This document shows positions 27,221-35,100 of a stretch of DNA of 44,832 nt, one piece after another. Under the pieces are notes generated by a model. The model saw only the letters and a program-made list of their open reading frames with translations. It ran no database searches and had not been told where the DNA came from. Source of the stretch: an uncultured Lachnospiraceae bacterium (GTDB lineage: Bacteria > Bacillota > Clostridia > Lachnospirales > Lachnospiraceae); the NCBI GenBank assembly GCA_947625135.1, contig CANQNE010000021.1, positions 1 to 44,832 of the forward strand. The letters run 5' to 3'. Numbering within the stretch: the first letter of the stretch is position 1; every line of letters begins with the position of its first letter. The translations under genes were made by a program, and so were the position numbers.

Positions 27221-27476
27221 TTGACGCCTCTTTTTCCCGAATTTTTTCGCAGCCAGTCTGCACGTTGTTTCCTCCGGCAAAAGGCTTTGGCTTCCCCCAA
27301 CTCCCTTGCCGGAAAAGAACAGGACCGTGCCGTCACTGCCAGTACGCGGTCACCCGTGCATCCTGAGCCGCCTTCAGCAAAAAGACAGGATCCACTCCGC
27401 TGGAAAAAGCAATGACAACACAGTCCATCTCTCTTAATATTTTTTGCAGTTTTTGATAGTTCTCCTGCACTTCCAT
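27214..27476 (-). pseudogene. Degenerate larE-like sulfur transferase fragment
   Basis: The first 40 codons from the ATG at 27476 read like the N terminus of LarE, the ATP-dependent sacrificial sulfur transferase, including FSSGVDPVFLLKAA at the place of the SGGVDS P-loop. The frame is then lost and stops at 27333. The LarE sequence goes on in another frame as GDRVLAVTARSCSFP and RELGEAKAFCR, and after that it ends in unrelated residues reaching the tcdA start. A frameshift plus a large 3' deletion explains this. The P-loop has lost its second Gly and the Ser. The ribosome site AAGGAG and the promoter survive, so a 47-residue peptide may still be made. Confidence 0.8.
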
Positions 27477-27519
27477 GCAACCGTCTCCTTACGGGTGGTG
27501 ATGTCTGTTTCTCATAGGC

Positions 27520-27548
27520 ATTATACCCCCGGAGCCCGTCTCTGTCAA
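27520..27548 (-). promoter_or_regulatory. Consensus promoter of the larE remnant and tcdA
   Basis: TTGACA at 27548-27543 and TATAAT at 27525-27520 with a 17-base spacer, a full match to the sigma-A consensus. The -35 box overlaps the stop codon of the upstream ABC gene. Confidence 0.88.
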
Positions 27549-29437
27549 TGCTGGTAGTTCTGTGCCTGCGCCCGGAACATGGCTGCATAGATGCCATCCG
27601 GCTTTGCCGCAAGCTCTTTGTGGGTACCGCTTTCCGCGATGCCCTGACCGGCAAAAACGATCACCCGGTCGCAGAACTGGCAGGAAGACAGACGATGGGA
27701 GATAAAAATCGCCGTCTTTCCTATAGACATCTGCTGGAAATGCTCATAAATCTCCGCCTCTGCCAGCGGATCCAGCGCCGCAGTAGGTTCGTCCAGAACA
27801 ACCACCGGCGCTTCCTTGCAAAGGGCTCTGGCAATGGCGATCTTCTGGGCTTCTCCGCCTGACGGCTCGATGCCGTCCTCATAAAAGTGCTTGTACAGAC
27901 CGGTGTCCAGCCCCTTCGACAAGCTGTCCAGACGCTCCCCGAAGCCGGCCATGCGGCAGACCTCCTGAAGACGCTGATCGGACAGATCCCTGCCGCCGGA
28001 GAGCATCAGATTTTCCCGCAGCGTAAAGGCAAACAGCCTGAAATCCTGAAATACCACCGACAACAGCTTCAGATATTCTTCATACTCATACCGGTAAATA
28101 CTGACGCCGTTGATCAGAATATCTCCCTCCGTCACCGGGTACAGACGGCACAACAGCTTGATAAAGGTGGTTTTTCCCGCGCCGTTCTCCCCCACCAGAC
28201 AGATATGCTCCTTTGCCCGGATCTTCAGGTTTACATTTTTTAAAACATCCTTCTCCGTGTTTGGATAACGGAAGGTGACGTTTCGAAACTCGATCACAGG
28301 CGGCCGTGCAGCATCCAGATACGGCGTTCCTTCCCCGCCGCCATACTGGCCGTCCTGCCCTTTTGCCGCAGCTTTACCCGGCTCCTTCGCTCCGCTGTTT
28401 TTGCTTTCCTGTCCCGTTTCCTCCGAAAGCTCCATAAAGATCCGGTACTCATTCATCAGCTCCAGATCGTTTCCAAGCTCCTGCATGTTGTTGATCAGGT
28501 TCAGCATACAGTCTCTGGTAAAGGTATCCGCTGCGTTCATCAGCATGGTAAAATCACCGATGGTAATGCGCCCAAGCAGTGTAAGGATCCCTAAATAGCC
28601 ATAAGTAAACGCATTTTTCGCCGTATTGACGATGCCCGTAATGATATCGTACCGCTGGCGCCGATCCGCGCTGCCCTGCTCATTTTCGTACAGTTTGTCA
28701 ACCGTTTCGTCCGCCATTTCCCGGATCATCCCATGGCCCTGATACAACCGCAGATCCTTGCCGTAAGCAAAATCACTCAGATCATGGAACACATAGCTGT
28801 ATATCCGATCCAGCTTCGGGCGCAGATTGTAAAAATGAATACGCACATTGATCTCCTTTGCCTTCAGGATCAGGCTGGAGATCACCACCAGCACAGACAG
28901 CAGCAGCAAAAGGGGAGAAGCGGTGGTGATGATGCCCACCACGCCGATCATGGTGAACAGGGCGGAGATCACCGTCACGATCTCCTGCAGCAGCATACTG
29001 ATGCCTCCGCTGTAATTAAATCCGTTGATCGCTTTCTGATACTGATCCATCGCCTTTGGATCTTCCGTATAAGCAAATTTCATCCTCATGGCCTTTTTGC
29101 TCAACTGCAGATCGATATACTGCGTGAACCATTCGCTGCCCATTTCCGTCTGATAATTGACATAATGGCCCAGAAACCGGAGCAGGGTATCCGAGGTGAT
29201 CATGGCAAGTACCCACAGGGCAAGATAAGGTATTCTTCCTGGGCCTGTCAGCTCATCCAGGATCAGCTTTGGAAATACGATCGCCACAAAAGGACGAAGG
29301 GTGCTGGGAACAGTGGAAAAGAAAAACCAGAACACTGCCTTTGGATTTGTCTTGATTCCCATTTTTACAAAAAAGCACAGTGTTTCCCATCGTTTTCGGA
29401 AACTCATTTTCTGTTTCTTTTCTTTTTTCCTGCTCAT
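27545..29437 (-). CDS. ABC exporter half-transporter (pair 2, second gene)
   Basis: Fused exporter subunit of 630 residues. Membrane helices lie at about 30-300. A low-complexity linker rich in Gly, Lys and Ala (about 335-375) precedes the ATPase, and the other three exporters lack it. The ATPase has GENGAGKTT (about 419), VFQDFRLF, the signature EPSGGEAQKIA with Pro in place of the usual Leu (about 525), VVLDEPTAALD and FISHRLSS. It should still hydrolyse ATP. The ATG at 29437 has AAGGAGGGG 7 bases upstream and overlaps the upstream stop as ATGA, indicating tight coupling with the partner subunit. Substrate unknown. Confidence 0.92.
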   Translation of the reverse strand: MSRKKEKKQKMSFRKRWETLCFFVKMGIKTNPKAVFWFFFSTVPSTLRPFVAIVFPKLILDELTGPGRIPYLALWVLAMITSDTLLRFLGHYVNYQTEMGSEWFTQYIDLQLSKKAMRMKFAYTEDPKAMDQYQKAINGFNYSGGISMLLQEIVTVISALFTMIGVVGIITTASPLLLLLSVLVVISSLILKAKEINVRIHFYNLRPKLDRIYSYVFHDLSDFAYGKDLRLYQGHGMIREMADETVDKLYENEQGSADRRQRYDIITGIVNTAKNAFTYGYLGILTLLGRITIGDFTMLMNAADTFTRDCMLNLINNMQELGNDLELMNEYRIFMELSEETGQESKNSGAKEPGKAAAKGQDGQYGGGEGTPYLDAARPPVIEFRNVTFRYPNTEKDVLKNVNLKIRAKEHICLVGENGAGKTTFIKLLCRLYPVTEGDILINGVSIYRYEYEEYLKLLSVVFQDFRLFAFTLRENLMLSGGRDLSDQRLQEVCRMAGFGERLDSLSKGLDTGLYKHFYEDGIEPSGGEAQKIAIARALCKEAPVVVLDEPTAALDPLAEAEIYEHFQQMSIGKTAIFISHRLSSCQFCDRVIVFAGQGIAESGTHKELAAKPDGIYAAMFRAQAQNYQH

Positions 29438-31254
29438 GATGCAGCCCCTCCTTCCTCCTGATAATATTGCGCCTGCATCTGATAAAACCGGGCATACTCT
29501 CCGTTCTTCTCCATCAGTTCCCAATGGGTGCCATACTCCAGAATCTGCCCTTTCTCAAAGAGCGCCACCCTGTGACAGAACCGGGTACTGGACAGCCGAT
29601 GGGATATGTACACTGCCGTCCGGTTTCCGATGAGCCTGTCAAAGCCCTCATACATCTTCTGCTCAGCAAGCGCATCCAGCGCCGCTGTGGGTTCGTCCAG
29701 TATAAATACATTTGCATCCTTATATAAAGCTCTGGCAAAGGAGAGCTTCTGCTTCTCCCCGCCGGACAGGTCGATGCCGTCCTCATAAAGGAACCGCAGC
29801 AGCTGCGTATCCACACCCTTTTCCAGGGAATCCAGCTTGTTCTCCAGACCCGCCGCCCGGATGCACGAGTTTGCCCGCTCCCTGTCCGTATTTGCTTTTG
29901 TCTGCAGCGATACATTCTGGGCCAGAGAGCAGGCATAGCTTTCCACGTTCTGGAATACCGGCGCCAGCAGCCGGAAATATTCTTCCTGTTCCACTTCCCA
30001 TATATTTACGCCGTTGACGGTAATAGTCCCCTTCTCCGGCTTGTACAGCCGACACAGCAGCTTGATAAAAGTAGATTTTCCCGCGCCGTTTGGTCCCACC
30101 ACTGCCAGACGCTGCCCGCCTTCTATCGTCAGGCAGATATCCTTCAGTACATATTCCTCCCGTCCGGGATAACGGAACCAGACGTGGTCAAATACGAAGG
30201 AAGCCTGTTCCTTTTTGGGCAGAGGCAAAACGACCTCCTGCCTTGTGTCCGGATATTCCATAAAATTCCGATAATCATCAATCCTGCGGCTCACATCCCG
30301 CAGCTGCACGTAATCGGAAAACAGCTGGGCCACCACGCCGCCGAAACGGCTGATACTGCCCAGATACAGGGTGAAATTGCCAATACTCATGTGTTCAAAC
30401 AATACCTTGTAAATGGTCCAGGCATACATAATGCCCGTCTGGGAAAACTGATCCAGCAGGATGATCCCATTGTTGCTGTGCATCCATTTCTTCCGTCCCA
30501 GCCGGAAACGCTCCTGAAATTCCGTCTGCGCCTGCATCTGCCCTTCCTCTAACACCTCCGCCATCTGAAACAGCCGGATTTCTTTTCCGTACTTGAAATC
30601 CTTTGTTACGTCGCTGTAATACTGCAGCTTACGGGAAGCGGGGATATTTTTATCGTCTACATTTTTCTTGACCCACTTTCCCGTCCGATCCGAGATCAGA
30701 TACCGGAATACGGAAAATATCACCGTCACCAGTATCATCAGCGGGCTGGCGGTAAAGATGATTACCAGCGCAAAAAACATCTTAAAAAAATGGTGGCCGG
30801 ATCTGATCAGGCTTGTCAGCATCCTCTGCATGCCATAGACGCCATTTTGTGACCGGGCGATCATATCCTGCATCTGCTGGCCTTCCAGCAGTTCAAAATC
30901 CATGCTGTGGATCTTTAAGATCCGCTGGATCTGCCACTGCTGCGATACGTAAGATAACTTCGGATCCGTCTGATAGTTCCCGATGGATTTCATCACATAC
31001 ATAAACAGCTGCACCGCCGCCGCAATGGCAATGATCAGAAGCAGCTGCCAAATACTGACGCCCTTTCCGATCCCATCGATCACAAATTTTGTGATCAGAA
31101 GCGGTACATAGCAGTCCGCGGCTTCCGCAAGCATGATAATCAGCATCAGGACAGGCAGTGATTTTCTGATCTTCCATGCGCCGCTGATGACATACCGAAT
31201 GTTACTGATCAGGGAATATTCCTTTTTATCCGTTTCTCTTTGAGAATCATGCAA
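29434..31254 (-). CDS. ABC exporter half-transporter (pair 2, first gene)
   Basis: Fused exporter subunit of 606 residues with six membrane helices (about 30-310) and an ATPase with GPNGAGKST (about 386), Q-loop VFQNVESY, signature LSGGEKQKLS (about 495), FILDEPTAALD and YISHRLSS. It shares the GKEIRLFQ motif with the other exporters here. The start is a TTG at 31254 with AAGGAGAGG 7 bases upstream; the overlapping ATG nearby is out of frame. The gene is coupled to the second half-transporter. Its promoter has a G9 spacer that may be phase variable, and the leader has a hairpin at 31290-31313 (ACACCG with CGGTGT). An XRE regulator gene lies upstream in the same direction. Confidence 0.92.
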   Translation of the reverse strand: MHDSQRETDKKEYSLISNIRYVISGAWKIRKSLPVLMLIIMLAEAADCYVPLLITKFVIDGIGKGVSIWQLLLIIAIAAAVQLFMYVMKSIGNYQTDPKLSYVSQQWQIQRILKIHSMDFELLEGQQMQDMIARSQNGVYGMQRMLTSLIRSGHHFFKMFFALVIIFTASPLMILVTVIFSVFRYLISDRTGKWVKKNVDDKNIPASRKLQYYSDVTKDFKYGKEIRLFQMAEVLEEGQMQAQTEFQERFRLGRKKWMHSNNGIILLDQFSQTGIMYAWTIYKVLFEHMSIGNFTLYLGSISRFGGVVAQLFSDYVQLRDVSRRIDDYRNFMEYPDTRQEVVLPLPKKEQASFVFDHVWFRYPGREEYVLKDICLTIEGGQRLAVVGPNGAGKSTFIKLLCRLYKPEKGTITVNGVNIWEVEQEEYFRLLAPVFQNVESYACSLAQNVSLQTKANTDRERANSCIRAAGLENKLDSLEKGVDTQLLRFLYEDGIDLSGGEKQKLSFARALYKDANVFILDEPTAALDALAEQKMYEGFDRLIGNRTAVYISHRLSSTRFCHRVALFEKGQILEYGTHWELMEKNGEYARFYQMQAQYYQEEGGAAS

Positions 31255-31338
31255 CCTTTATCCTCTCCTTTATCTATATACGACCTGCCACACCGTCTCT
31301 TAGAGGCCGGTGTAGACACATGACAATAATCTTTTTCC

Positions 31339-31364
31339 ATTATACCCCCCCCCTGAAAAATCAA
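31339..31364 (-). promoter_or_regulatory. Promoter with G9 spacer upstream of ABC exporter pair 2
   Basis: TATAAT at 31344-31339 is preceded directly by nine G (31353-31345) and then TTTCA and TTGATT (31364-31359). The spacer is 14 bases, shorter than the 16-18 favoured by sigma-A. Adding two to four G would restore good spacing. No better -35 box lies at 17 bases. The leader downstream carries a hairpin at 31290-31313. Confidence 0.6.
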
Positions 31365-31410
31365 GTGCTGTCCGATCATTACTTCGGAAACTCCATGGTT
31401 TCTGCCTCTG

Positions 31411-32247
31411 TCACTTCAGATAAGGCCGGGTTCTTCTGTTGCTGAAAAAGGCATAAGTATTTGGCTGGGTAATCATTTCCCTTGCAAAGGTCAACAGCGC
31501 GCAAAAAGACGGATCAGGCTGAAAACTGTACACCTCCTGAGCCGAATCGTCCATCTCGATCACAATTGTGCGGATCAGGCCGTATTTTTTTATGATCTCA
31601 ATCACGTCCTGCGCCTTTTCAAAGGTGATCCCAAGATTTTTCACAAGCAGGTTCGGCGTAAAGGCCTTGTCCTGCTCCCGCTGGTTCAACAGCACCAGCG
31701 AGTCAAACACCGCTTTGTCGGAAAGATCCCGAAACATCCCCACATAATCAACATCCTCCAGCAATGCCTGCTGCTTGTCCTCTATCTCCTGTGTAAGGAA
31801 AAAATAAGTCATCTGATTGCCCACGCCCATTAAAGAGTAACCGGCATCGTCCCGCACACTGGAGTAGCGCTGCCCTTCCTTTCCAAAACTCCTGCAGTAT
31901 TCCTCCAGACTGCTTACCGGCCGGATCCCGAATACACTCTGCTGGAGGATCCAGCAAAATTCCATGGCGGCAGCAAACCGCTGATCCGCCGGCAGCTTCA
32001 GCATTTTTTTCACCACTGCGTTCTCGATCCCGTCGTCATCCTCTATGTTCCTTCCGAACAGGGCGTCCACGGACGTTTCAAAATAATCCGCAATCTTTCC
32101 AAGCAGTTCGGTATCCGGCACGCCGCCGTTCTCCCATTTGGACACTGCCTGGGGGGAAATGCCCACATATTTTGCCAGCTGCTCCTGGGTCGCCCCCTTT
32201 TCCTTTCGCAGCATGGCTATGTTTTTTCCAATGGCTTCCATTCCCAT
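31411..32247 (-). CDS. XRE family transcriptional regulator
   Basis: DNA-binding regulator of 278 residues. The N-terminal helix-turn-helix (about 6-62) has the XRE pattern KEKGATQEQLAKYVGISPQ and VSKWENG. The remaining 200 residues hold no recognised sensor domain; they are mostly helical and include a late segment resembling a winged helix (about 190-245, LVKNLGITFEKAQDVIEII). The ATG at 32247 has GGAGGTG 7 bases upstream. This ribosome site forms one arm of a long inverted repeat that also contains the promoter, so self-regulation is likely. The ABC exporter pair downstream is the obvious candidate target. Ligand unknown. Confidence 0.88.
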   Translation of the reverse strand: MGMEAIGKNIAMLRKEKGATQEQLAKYVGISPQAVSKWENGGVPDTELLGKIADYFETSVDALFGRNIEDDDGIENAVVKKMLKLPADQRFAAAMEFCWILQQSVFGIRPVSSLEEYCRSFGKEGQRYSSVRDDAGYSLMGVGNQMTYFFLTQEIEDKQQALLEDVDYVGMFRDLSDKAVFDSLVLLNQREQDKAFTPNLLVKNLGITFEKAQDVIEIIKKYGLIRTIVIEMDDSAQEVYSFQPDPSFCALLTFAREMITQPNTYAFFSNRRTRPYLK

Positions 32248-32250
32248 AAA

Positions 32251-32336
32251 AAAACACCTCCATTTACAACTTTTATTTGTGAAACCCAGTCTGGTTGTAT
32301 CTTATCACAAATATTAGTTGTATACAATGGAGGTGT
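32251..32336. repeat. Long inverted repeat over the XRE promoter and ribosome site
   Basis: Left arm 32251-32282 and right arm 32305-32339 are near-perfect inverted copies with a three-base indel and two mismatches; a 22-base centre separates them. Each arm contains CACCTCCATT and an ACAACT-to-TTTGTGA block. On the minus strand the stem ends in the XRE GGAGGTG site followed by seven T. Confidence 0.85.
32299..32327 (-). promoter_or_regulatory. Probable XRE gene promoter
   Basis: TTGTAT at 32327-32322 and TAAGAT at 32304-32299 with a 17-base spacer, wholly within the inverted repeat, so a dimeric repressor bound there would block it. Confidence 0.6.
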
Positions 32337-32381
32337 ATTTTTTCCGCCGCAACCGACAGTTGAGCAGGAAAACACTGCTTG

Positions 32382-32828
32382 TTATCCCTCGATGGCGATA
32401 TACTTATTTTGTTCTACCTTTTCAGGCGCTTCCTTTGGGATCGCCAGATTGAGGATGCCGTCCTCATATTTCGCATGGATATCTTCCTGTGTCAGGCCGC
32501 TGCCCACATAAAAGCTCCTGCTCATGCTGCCTACATAGCGCTCTCTGCGGATATACTTGCCGTCTTCGTTCTTCTCTTCCTTGTTCTCGTTCTTTACTGC
32601 GCTGACAGTCAGATAGCCGTTTTCCAGCTTGGCGCTGATCTCGTCCTTTTTATATCCGGGCAAATCAATGGCCACTGCATATCCATTCTCTGTTTCCCTG
32701 ACATCCGTCTTCATCACCGTCTGCTGCTTTGTGTAAGGCGCGTTCTTCTTTCCCCAGAACAGGTCATCGAACGGAGAGTCCATCCAATCGTCAAATAAAC
32801 GTTCTCCAAATATACTCGGCATCATCAT
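32382..32828 (-). CDS. Hsp20/alpha-crystallin small heat-shock protein
   Basis: ATP-independent holdase chaperone of 148 residues. It has a short N-terminal arm (MMMPSIFGERLFDDW), the alpha-crystallin domain (about 35-135) with VAIDLPGYKKDEISAKLENGYLTV split over its strands, the GILNLAIPK signature, and a C-terminal tail. The tail lacks a clear I-x-I motif. The ATG at 32828 has AAGGGG about 9 bases upstream. A CIRCE operator overlaps its promoter, so HrcA repression with heat induction is expected. The gene stands alone between the methyltransferase and the XRE regulator. Confidence 0.94.
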   Translation of the reverse strand: MMMPSIFGERLFDDWMDSPFDDLFWGKKNAPYTKQQTVMKTDVRETENGYAVAIDLPGYKKDEISAKLENGYLTVSAVKNENKEEKNEDGKYIRRERYVGSMSRSFYVGSGLTQEDIHAKYEDGILNLAIPKEAPEKVEQNKYIAIEG

Positions 32829-32948
32829 AGTTCATTTCCCCTTCCAAATAAAATTCTTTGCAGAACAATCGCCGCAGATATTGTCTGCTGCAGCTAGCAT
32901 GTGTAATATTTCCTTTTCTATTCATGCTGTTCCTTTTGTTCTAGCTGT

Positions 32949-32977
32949 AATATAACACGCATTATTAGCACTGTCAA
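32949..32977 (-). promoter_or_regulatory. Sigma-A promoter of hsp20
   Basis: TTGACA at 32977-32972 and TATATT at 32954-32949 with a 17-base spacer. The -35 box lies inside the CIRCE element. The leader to the hsp20 start is about 115 bases with nothing else recognised. Confidence 0.88.
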
Positions 32978-32991
32978 GAGGTGAGTGCTAA
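32965..32991. promoter_or_regulatory. CIRCE operator (HrcA site)
   Basis: TTAGCACTG, nine bases, GAGTGCTAA. This matches the CIRCE inverted repeat TTAGCACTC-N9-GAGTGCTAA except for one base. Confidence 0.9.
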
Positions 32992-33061
32992 TTTTTTTGT
33001 GAACATTTTGTGAAGCCAAGTGTCCAATACGGGACAAGCATTGTCCGCCTCTCTTTTTTGC

Positions 33062-33889
33062 CTATGATCTGCCGGTTCTTCTGCCCAGCTGCCAGAAGGC
33101 GACCGCGCTTGCAGCTGCCACATTCAACGAATCTACCCCGTGTTCCATGGGAATCTTCACCGTGTAATCGCAGGCGCTGATTGTGGCGTCCTGCAGGCCG
33201 TCCCCCTCTGTTCCCAGGATCACCGCCAGTCTTTCCTCCGCCATCAGCGCCGGATCATCAATCCTCAGGGCATGATCCCGCAGCGCCATAGCCGCGGCTG
33301 CAAAGCCCATTTCTTGCAGCTTCTGTATAGAAGCCGGGCCTGCGCAGTCCAGATATGTCCACGGAACCTGAAAAACCGTTCCGGTGCTTACACGGGCGGA
33401 ACGGCGGTACAGCGGATCGCTGCAGCCCTTTGTCAGCAGCACTCCGTCAAAATTCAGCGCAGCGGCGGATCGGAAGATCGCGCCCACATTGGTGGGGTTT
33501 ACAATGTCTTCCAGCACGGCGATCCGGGCTGCGCCGCCGCAGATTTCCGCCGCGTCCGACAGCCTGCGCCTTCTCATGGCGCAGAGGACCCCATGGGTCA
33601 GATTGTACCCTGTCAGCTGAAACAAAACGTCCTCCTCCGCAGTATAAACAGGGATTTGGCCGCACCGACGGATGATCTCCCCGGCCCGGCCTTCCAGCTG
33701 CTTTTTTTCTACCAAAAGAGAAAGGGGTTCATACCCGGCGTCCAGCGCCCGGATGATCACCTTTTGACTTTCTGCAATAAAAATTCCCGGCTCTGGCTCA
33801 AAATACCGCAGCAGCTGCACTTCTGATCTGCAGGTATAAGGAGCCAACGCTGGGGATGATAGATCTTGAATCTCAATTATATTTTTCAT
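33062..33889 (-). CDS. TrmH/SpoU family RNA methyltransferase
   Basis: SAM-dependent 2'-O-ribose methyltransferase of the SPOUT knot class, 275 residues. An N-terminal RNA-binding-like part (about 1-105) precedes the catalytic domain with motif 1 NPTNVGAIFRSAAA (about 130), motif 2 VILGTEGDGL (about 222) and motif 3 IPMEHGVDSLNVAAASAVA (about 245). Position and RNA target (rRNA or tRNA) cannot be told from this. The start is weakly supported: ATG at 33889 directly after a GTG, with no good ribosome site. It follows the aldolase-family gene by 56 bases without a visible promoter. Confidence 0.92.
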   Translation of the reverse strand: MKNIIEIQDLSSPALAPYTCRSEVQLLRYFEPEPGIFIAESQKVIIRALDAGYEPLSLLVEKKQLEGRAGEIIRRCGQIPVYTAEEDVLFQLTGYNLTHGVLCAMRRRRLSDAAEICGGAARIAVLEDIVNPTNVGAIFRSAAALNFDGVLLTKGCSDPLYRRSARVSTGTVFQVPWTYLDCAGPASIQKLQEMGFAAAAMALRDHALRIDDPALMAEERLAVILGTEGDGLQDATISACDYTVKIPMEHGVDSLNVAAASAVAFWQLGRRTGRS

Positions 33890-33945
33890 CACATTTTTTC
33901 GGCATTACATTATTTTTCTCTGTTCTCTGCCTCTCTGAACATTGT

Positions 33946-34917
33946 TTAGTCCTGAGCAACAAGCTCTTTATAAAACTCCGTGTAATCCGTCCGCTTTTCC
34001 TTCGTAAACTGGATGGCTGTGCGGGGATGCTGGTTCAAAAGTCCTGTCATCAGATACTGCAGGTCATAGCCCCATGTGGTCTCCTCTTTCATTTTCACCA
34101 TATAATTCTCAATAAACTGGAAAACCGGATACACTCTGTATTTCGGATTTTTCAAAAACCCCAGGAGAAGTTCCATGGCGCAGTTACCGGCGCCTCTGCC
34201 CATGTTGGCGTAAGTGGCGTCCAGCCAGTCCGCGCCGTCTCCTACCGCCTCTATGGTGTTGGCAAAAGCAAGCTGCTGGTTGTTGTGGGCATGGATCCCC
34301 ACCTTTTTACCATACTTTGCCGCCGCGTCCATAAAACAATCCACCACCCGGGCCAGCTGCTCCGGATACAGCGCTCCATAGCTGTCCACAATATAGAAAC
34401 AGTTCACCGGCGTTTTGCCGAGGATATCCAAGGCCGCCTTTACATCGCTCTCCTGCGCGTTGGAAATCGCCATGATGTTGCAGGTCGTTTCATATCCTTT
34501 CGCCGCCGCGTCCTCGATCATGTCCGCCGCCGCAGGAATGGTATTAATGTAAGTGGCTACCCGAATCAGGTCGATGACACTGTCGCTGCGGTTGATGATA
34601 TCGTGATTATAATCGCATCTTCCCACATCCGCCATAACGGCAATTTTCAGATCCGTATCATTGTCTCCTGTCACTGCCCGGATATCATCCTCCTTACAGA
34701 ATTTCCATTTGCCAAATTTATCTTCATCGAAAAGCTCTGTGGAAGCTTTGTAACCAAACTCCATATAATCCACGCCTGCCTTCAGGTTGGTTTCATACAA
34801 AGCCTTCACAAACTCATCTGAAAAATAAAAATCATTGACAAGTCCGCCGTCACGCAGTGTTGCGTCTACCACGCGGATATCAGAACGGTAATCCATCAGC
34901 TTTGATAATTCTTTCAT
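33946..34917 (-). CDS. DRE-TIM (HMGL-like) aldolase-family protein
   Basis: TIM-barrel enzyme of 323 residues related to 4-hydroxy-2-oxovalerate aldolase and other DRE-TIM metallolyases. The opening motif VVDATLRDGGLVND (about residue 15) holds the Asp and Arg of the DRE motif. HAHNNQQLAFANT (about 210) supplies the metal-binding H-x-H. YANMGRGAGNCAMELLLG follows as in this family. No acylating aldehyde dehydrogenase is adjacent, so the usual meta-cleavage pathway is not supported and the substrate is unknown. Similar proteins often act on sugar-derived or surface-polysaccharide precursors, but that is a guess here. The ATG at 34917 has GAGGAG 5 bases upstream and a strong promoter at 34982-35010. 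Confidence 0.85.
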   Translation of the reverse strand: MKELSKLMDYRSDIRVVDATLRDGGLVNDFYFSDEFVKALYETNLKAGVDYMEFGYKASTELFDEDKFGKWKFCKEDDIRAVTGDNDTDLKIAVMADVGRCDYNHDIINRSDSVIDLIRVATYINTIPAAADMIEDAAAKGYETTCNIMAISNAQESDVKAALDILGKTPVNCFYIVDSYGALYPEQLARVVDCFMDAAAKYGKKVGIHAHNNQQLAFANTIEAVGDGADWLDATYANMGRGAGNCAMELLLGFLKNPKYRVYPVFQFIENYMVKMKEETTWGYDLQYLMTGLLNQHPRTAIQFTKEKRTDYTEFYKELVAQD

Positions 34918-34981
34918 AAGTCTCCTCTTTTCTCTACGCATTTGCCGTTTACTTTATCGCTTTAAACCGATAGTATTTTTC

Positions 34982-35010
34982 AGTATAAAACAAGATTACG
35001 GATTTGTCAA
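34982..35010 (-). promoter_or_regulatory. Sigma-A promoter of the aldolase gene
   Basis: TTGACA at 35010-35005 and TATACT at 34987-34982 with a 17-base spacer. The rest of the gap up to kdpE holds only a 21-codon frame (35061-34996) without a ribosome site. Confidence 0.85.
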
Positions 35011-35100
35011 TTTTTCTATTTCTCTGCGAATCTCTTCCAGACTGCAGCGCCCGGTGAGCATGTCCCCGGCAGCACCCTTTCCACCGGCAGGCTGTATTTA

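Noticed and set aside
34996-35061. 21-codon frame between kdpE and the aldolase gene, with a natural-looking charged helix
   Set aside because: No ribosome site, and its last codons contain the -35 box of the aldolase promoter; it may be the end of a lost gene but is too short to call.
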